DNA of 64,000 nucleotides from NCBI RefSeq assembly GCF_037975245.1, contig NC_092573.1, positions 9,142,501-9,206,500 of the forward strand, in the 5' to 3' direction. Position numbers and translations under genes: made by a program. Of the stretch, positions 57,997 to 64,000 are shown one piece after another (the stretch's first letter is position 1; every line of letters begins with the position of its first letter). This DNA is from Apostichopus japonicus. Its lineage: Eukaryota; Echinodermata; Holothuroidea; Aspidochirotida; Stichopodidae. The notes beneath the pieces were generated by a model. That model was given only the letters and a program-made list of their open reading frames with translations, had not been told where the DNA came from and made no database searches.

Positions 57997-60619
57997 GATT
58001 TTGCACATTACAAAAGTAAAAGCACAAATTGTCTATGAGTTTGAATTTTAAGTTTTCTTCACTTGGAAGACAATACTGGTAACGAACCTATGGATAGCGA
58101 CTTGGAGTTATTGGAACAGAATGCGCAACTCTACTTCAACTTTCGAGTGACTCCCTAGTGATTTACGAGAAATCATTATTACAAGCTCTTAGGCAGAAGC
58201 CAAAGACGTAGATAGCGCTACCCCGCGTAGCAGACGTTACCTTCTTTTTGTTACTAAGGAAACTAAGTAAACATAAAGTGGTATTTAACAAAAGTGGTTG
58301 CCTTTGCAGGGAGAAGACGTAACGAAACATTGCACCATTGCTACTCTGAATTGAACACAATCTGAGCAATCGTCGATCATTGTTAATCAATAGTACCTGA
58401 AATCTTTTGATTCTCCTCGCGATTTTCGGTGCAAAATGGTTGTTACATTTTGGCAAAGTCGTTGAAAAAAGTGGTAAAATTCCACAAATTTTAGTTTTAG
58501 AAAATGTAAATAATCACCTCAGTCTCGTGCTGTCCTGTAATACCTTTAATACCTGATCACCAAGCCTTTTAATCTTGGTTTCGTTTCTTCACTCAGATTA
58601 GTACTTTGATCTTTTTAATTAGGAGTTTTAATTTAGCCAATTAGGAGCTTAGCGAATGCACACAGGAGAAGACTAGTAAAGAAGTAATAATCTACAGGAA
58701 GCAGGAGTATGCTAAGTGGTTCGAACTTCATCCATTCATTCAATTTGGGAAAATTGCTAATAGCAGATAACGTCACAAGTTCAGGGAAGACTAAACTGAA
58801 ACTCCATCACCACATATTATCTATAATGGTCGTTCATTGAAGGAAAAGATACGTTTGCCAAAACTTAATATTCTTGGCAACTTGTAACCTACATAAACAT
58901 AACTTGTGATATCATCGCGGTTGATTACTTCCAAAACATGTAATTTTCTTTTGTTAATTGTTTTTTTGTTTCTGTTCAGAGATGTGTGATACTCCTGAAA
59001 TATTTATTTAACTATAACAATCTCTTGTAATTCGACTTCTTTCTATTAAATGTAGACGGTTTATGCTTCATAAAGATAACAGGAAGCATTTTCAGCATAA
59101 TTTTAAAGATAATTGCACAGAAGTTTGATTCTCCTGTTTTAGCATATCTGGAACGATCAAATTAAACATTGACTTGAAAGGAAAGTTATAAGTATAGTTC
59201 AAAGGAAAGTTAACGTTCAGCAGATGAAAGGAGGAACAAATTGCGCAGTTTGCAAGCAATCCCTGACTGTTTTCGGGACAAGCATTTGAAGTTGAAAGGT
59301 TTTGTACCCAAAGTGAACTTGAAGCATGCAGTTGTATTGTCAGAGAAGCACACAAAAATTATTTATTTTTGTTCAAAATTTCGGTCCAACTTCCTACTTC
59401 AAACTTGGAATAAATCTAAATAAGTACACACCTCAGTCATTGACATATTGTGAACCTTCACAGTCCGTTTGGGTTAAGTTGGAACTCTAGCCAATCAAAG
59501 GTCAAAACAGTATAGTTTGATACCCAATATTAGAATGAACGGTGCTGCCGTAAGCAATTTCCACGTAAATGTTCAGTGTTTGTTCTGGTTTACTTGTAGC
59601 GAAAGTCAGTCTTCGACGTCTATAAATATAACATTATGTTAAAGGAAATCACCTAGTCCCTATCATCAACTACTTACGTTATAAATTGTTTATTTTTTTT
59701 CAGTTTGAATCAAAAGTAGCTAGGAATAACATGCCATTCCAAATATCTAACGAATTTCGACAAATAATATTAAGGTTCAGTAAACGTGATGGCAGTGATG
59801 GTAGCTTTTCATTTTTTACTTCATTAAAATGTACGCCCATTGACCGGCACAAGTAACACAATGGCATACATGGAGTGGGGTGAGGGTGGAGATGGAGTGG
59901 GTGAAGGTGGGGATGGGGTGGAAGATGTTACCATATATGAGATATAATGTCACTACAGTGTGTCAACTTAGCTTTAACCAACGCACCAACAAGAGGAATA
60001 ACGTTCACATGTGAATGACGGCGCTAGCTTAAAATACTACACATTTTTGGAAGGGAAAAAATTATCTGCATTTAATAGTAGAATAGCGCCTCATCAGGCC
60101 ACATATACAGTGGCGATGGCTGCACACATGCCGGTCGCAAAGGATGGAGGTCTACCCTCCAGCCATAAGCAACGATTCACTCACGCCACATAGAACGATT
60201 CTTTCTTTTAGTTTATTGACATTTTATTGTACAAGACTGTAAATAAAATATATCTTATTATACAAATTAATCTTATTAACAAACTGGAAGTTAAAATAAA
60301 AGAAGGAAATACACATTTGTCGCCATATTACGCCTAGAGCACTTCTTGTCGATTTGTCCAACTCTCTTCGCACTTTCACGGGTTCTTTTGCGACATCAAG
60401 GGAGACATGGACACGGGGTCCTACAAAAAAGGGCCATACCACCACCGGAGCGTCATACACTCCTATGTGTTTTAAACCCTAGCACGATTTAAACCACCAG
60501 CAGTGCAAGAGCCTTGCATCAGCTAACTTATAGCATCGGCCATCAAGTCAGCTGGATTAGTATAAACACTTTGGAGAGGAGTTCATGAAATAGAAAGAAG
60601 CCAACTTTATATAGACTCG
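57997..60619. other. Downstream intergenic, no gene recognised
   Basis: No ORF in 2.6 kb resembles a known family. A guanine-rich GGAGTGGG(T)GA(G)GGTGG simple stretch lies at about 59873-59930. Confidence 0.4.
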
Positions 60620-62051
60620 ATCCCGGAAGCGAATTTCTTTTTCCTGAACCTTTCGGGCAGTGTACGTGGAGTTTAGCCAATCAGAGCGAGGCTGTGTTGA
60701 TGACGTACTACAGTAAAGATGGCGGCGTGCGTACCAAATGTTGGAGTGGGGAAATCACATTCGATAAGTCAACATAATTGTTGTACTACAGCAGAAAGTA
60801 TTAAGGTATATAGGCCTTGCAATAATAACATTATACTGAATCATTGTGCACAACTTACGTGACGTTTGCATCGGTTTCTTTGTTGAAAAACGGCGATATA
60901 TGATCGCTGTCTGTTGTACAAATTTTTAAATTGTCTTCAGATCGACATGACACTGTACTCAGTATCTTATTTTGTTTTGATTTATCTTGTGATTTATCTT
61001 GTTTTGGGGCACTTTGGCGTTAGCAGCAATATAGGCAACACATAATTGGGCGGGTCTTATAGCGCGGTTTGGCAGTGTGAATTTCAAGTTGTATAGTGCT
61101 AGGATTATTAAATTTTGACTCACTCGTCAAGTTGCTGTTAGCAAGTAAACAAGTAATTTTAGTTGGCCGTTTAATCATATATTTAAAAAAAAGTCTTTGT
61201 CTGATCCTGTATTTAATTGTAATTTTGCTTTTCTGCACCTGGAACTGTGTTTAGGAATTGACTAACATCAGTAAGATAAAATCCATATTTGACTTTCTTT
61301 ACTTGTAAATTATCATTGGTTTATTTATTAAAAATCCTGCTCTTTGCGTTAAAAATTGGACACCTGACGGAGGTCAGATTGCAATCAAATAACTTTTCCT
61401 ATAGCACCTCCTTGTGAGAGACGAGGTCCAGTAATTAACGGTTTATTGTGGAAACTGCCAAATATTTGTTGTAAACTGATGAGCGAATTATGTAAATAAG
61501 AGTGCAAGCACTGCCCTTGTTTTATTATGCAATAAATCCTCTCTTTTAATTGTTCCAGAATGAATATCTGTTTCCATTGTCTTTTATTCTAGCCAGTCAT
61601 CTGCCTTTAAATTAGGATAAACTTTCCTAAAGCGGATGTACCACATTTTGGGGCTGAGACCGATTTCCCTCTAATAAGATCTAGAAGGAAAATAAACAAA
61701 AGAAACTATATATATTTTCGGCACACTATCTTCGGAGTTTCATATATAAGATGACCATGCACTAAAACCATGACATAACTTATAATATCGATTTTCAATT
61801 CATCGATTTTCAATTCATGATATAGGCCTAATACTTGGACATTACTACTTGGACATAAGAAAAAGTGGGGGGAAAATCCACACGGGGCTCGAACTCGCGG
61901 TCTTTCGTTTTCCACCTTATGTTATTGAAGCGACGCTTTTACCCGACTGACCATCTTTACTGAGTAGTACGTCATCAACACAGCCTCGCTCTGATTGGCT
62001 AAACTCCACGTACACTGCCCGAAAGGTTCAGGAAAAAAAATCGCATCCCGG
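60620..62051. mobile_element. Element with ~100-bp terminal inverted repeats, unclassified
   Basis: The left end (60620-60722) contains TCCTGAACCTTTCGGGCAGT, GTACGTGGAGTTTAGCCAAT, CAGAGCGAGGCTGTGTTGAT and GACGTACTA, then CAGTAAAGATGG. The right end (about 61948-62051) is its reverse complement with few differences. The outermost bases differ slightly (CCCGGAAGCGAA versus TCCGGGATGCGA). The 1.2-kb interior has no recognisable transposase. A tRNA-like SINE relic lies just inside the right arm. The left arm ends in AAAGATGGCGGC, a YY1-like core. Confidence 0.75.
61868..61955 (-). repeat. tRNA-like SINE relic inside the inverted-repeat element
   Basis: On the minus strand GATGGTCAGTCGGGTAAAAG (box A-like) and GCGAGTTCGAGCCCCGTG (box B) have tRNA-like order with a long intervening segment. 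Acceptor and anticodon stems do not close. Confidence 0.55.
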
Positions 62052-62102
62052 AACACCAGATTACAAGTCCACGGCTCTTCCCACTGAGCAACCTGAATAG
62101 TT
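62040..62102 (-). repeat. tRNA-like relic at the outer edge of the inverted-repeat element
   Basis: The minus strand reads GGTTGCTCAGTGGGAAGAGC (D-arm-like), then GGACTTGTAATCT with a TGT anticodon-like centre (Thr type), then TTCCGGGATGCGATT in place of a normal T arm. The T-arm region is also the start of the terminal inverted repeat. It is a relic, not a functional tRNA. Confidence 0.5.
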
Positions 62103-62899
62103 AATTTTCTTTAGTAATATACTTGAATATACAATAAGGTTACAATGGTTCTTTGGTATAGCGTAACACACAGAAGAGAGAAATGCGCTCTTTGTAAGAT
62201 CTAGATTGTACAATCAGGGAGTTGCTCCATCACAACTGGCTGGTACAATGAGATTACAATACAATGTTATTGATTATTTAGAATCAATTAGAAGGATGAT
62301 TAAACGATTCGTTACGCTACAATGTTTTTGACCACATTGCAACACACAGAAACAAAATGTTAGTTTGAAGGGATATCTTTGCACAATAGGCTGAGGCTTC
62401 CACGCTATTGGGGACTGCGAAAAAATAATTCATAACATTACCGTTGTTAATGCATGAAATCCTGAAGGCTTGTTTAAACTAGCTCAGGAGGTTTTGTTGT
62501 GAATTGAGTAACACGTTTATAAGCATACTTCAAGTTCATGCAGATGAAACGGCTGGAGGAAATTCTAACATTAAACAAGCATGACCTTTTCACATATCGT
62601 TGCAAAGGTAGCGGTAGCGGAAAGGCTTTAAACGTTCAAAATACATAAGGTGGCAATCCTGTTTAGAGACCTGAATTACTCAGTGATAGTTTGAGATTAA
62701 GTAATCGAAAGTTTGAGATCAAATGTCAACTAGTAATAACAAAGAATAAGTCGAAATATCCGTATCATAATATCTGAAGATATAGTGTAAATTTATTTAG
62801 TAGCATAACTTTGCGTTTAGGCCCGCTTATATAGACCGTATGCCTCAGAATACACCTTTCTGACGCTTAAATTTTTCTATTGGAAGGACTCACACTCCT
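62103..62899. other. Intergenic, nothing recognised
   Basis: No ORF, repeat or RNA gene could be supported. Confidence 0.4.
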
Positions 62900-63300
62900 T
62901 ACGTAAAAGTTGGATCCATGTAAGACTTCATCGACCCCAGGCTACACCGCTTCTTATAAAGTTCCTTGATTAACCTCTAAGTCCGTCATGGTTTTCCCAC
63001 TACCATGGAAAATTGTATCGTCTACATACATAGCAGCGTTGCAGTGTGATAGACATAAATCAAAGTCATTAATATACAGTAGAAACAAACAGTGATAGAC
63101 CAGAAATAGATCCCTGTTGAACACTGCTATGTATGGTCATGCAGGCTGAATGAATCCCGTAAGCAAAGACACTTTGACTTCCATCACACACTCAATAGAA
63201 TCTTAGTAGCATGCTATATACTTAGATCTGGTAACAATATAGCAACGTTGACTAAACCAAGCGCCTTTCTTAAATTTGTAGTTTTGATCATATCAAATTT
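62900..63300 (-). mobile_element. Reverse transcriptase remnant of a non-LTR retroelement, minus strand
   Basis: The minus strand gives DLRKAFDLVNVAILLP (about 63240-63290), then VQQGSI (about 63110-63125), then LLYINDFDLCLSHCNAAMYV with DDTIFHGSGKTMTDLE (about 62980-63085). These correspond to the RT motifs KAFD.V, PQGS.LGP, YIND and the (Y/F)xDD catalytic box, all with frameshifts. It belongs to a different clade (jockey/CR1/RTE-like) from the two L1-like elements. Confidence 0.7.
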
Positions 63301-64000
63301 TCTTTAGCAATGCCACACAACCAAACGTAAATCATTATTAGTAATTTTGTCTCACACGATAGCTTTGCCCTGAATTGTGCTACTCGAAGAGATTTTTGAG
63401 TCACGGGTATATGTAGCACTGATATTGGTCAATAATGCTCCAATTAGTTACTGCACTTTAATATTAGATTGTGACGTATAACATTGCGTCAAGTACATTG
63501 ACCCTCACCTTCTTCTTCCCTCGCATCCTACTCATCTTTCCTGCCATCAACTACAGTAAATGCTTCGTCGAGTGACCCGGATGTGCGTTGTTTCTTCATG
63601 TCCTTGAATGCAACACTTTACTGAGCTTTTTTCAAATACGGGAAATCCCCTCTTACTCCCAGGCACCACAATACAAGAAGGACAGATCGTGAAATATGTC
63701 CAGAGTCATTATTCTGTGTCGTTAATAGTATGAAGTTGTCATTACTACTTTTCCCTCCAACATTTTTGAATTTTCCTGATTATTATTCTCTTATTTCTTT
63801 GTTTTTATTATATAATAATATAAATTTGTCTTCACTTCTTTGTGTTTGTACACTTTATTGCTTTTTACCATATCATGTCTATAGAGCAAATACAGATATG
63901 ATTGCGTAAACTAAAGGAGGACTGTGTTAGTAAAGTCAGTCTGTTACCGTAAAACAGTAAAATTATTTATCACAATAAGTGAAATTATTCTAAGTGTATT
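63301..64000. other. Window end, nothing recognised
   Basis: AT-rich non-coding sequence. No supported ORF or repeat. Confidence 0.4.

Overview
The window looks like an AT-rich metazoan nuclear genome. Coding sequence lies in short exons with GT/AG introns of roughly 0.2 to 10 kb. Microsatellites, guanine-run repeats, LINE remnants, tRNA-derived SINEs and small DNA transposons fill the rest. The gene families (nicotinic-type Cys-loop receptor, secreted fibronectin type III proteins) and the repeat style fit a marine invertebrate deuterostome such as an echinoderm (sea cucumber would fit). The sequence does not prove that; it is inference. All three recognisable genes lie on the + strand.

Region 1 (1.2-20.3 kb): a divergent nicotinic acetylcholine receptor-like Cys-loop channel gene. 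Nine exons can be joined with consistent phases: 1199-1262, 7376-7506, 8233-8277, 9140-9249, 10626-10815, 14476-14836, 16161-16334, 18022-18177 and 19783-19973. The 45-nt and 110-nt exons match the conserved architecture of the family. The ligand-binding domain, Cys-loop, M1 and M2 are clear. Loop C and loop D are atypical, M3 carries charges, no M4 is identified, and the last three exons come from a tandem triplication. Introns hold two non-autonomous hAT-type elements with perfect 8-bp target duplications, a palindromic MITE, a minisatellite and (TA)n tracts.

Region 2 (20.3-30.3 kb): no host gene recognised. It holds a decayed L1/Tx1-type LINE on the minus strand, flanked by ~1-kb inverted arms. 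Both arms contain the LINE 5' part and a 161-bp tandem repeat carrying YY1-like AAGATGGCGGC motifs. A 250-bp tandem duplication and a tRNA-like relic follow.

Region 3 (30.3-45.9 kb, gene A) and region 4 (47.4-58.0 kb, gene B): two tandem paralogues encoding secreted modular proteins. The order is signal peptide, an unrecognised cysteine-containing domain, FN3, FN3 (two copies in gene B), an unrecognised beta-rich domain with two cysteines, and a C-terminal FN3-like domain. Every internal exon is phase 1-1. No transmembrane segment is seen and each gene ends in a stop codon followed by AATAAA. Gene B has an extra FN3 exon from a recent ~1.1-kb intron-plus-exon duplication; one copy has lost its GT donor. 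A decayed full-length L1-like LINE (minus strand) lies in the first intron of gene A.

Region 5 (58-64 kb): no host gene recognised. It contains a ~1.4-kb element with ~100-bp terminal inverted repeats, tRNA-like SINE relics and a minus-strand reverse transcriptase remnant.
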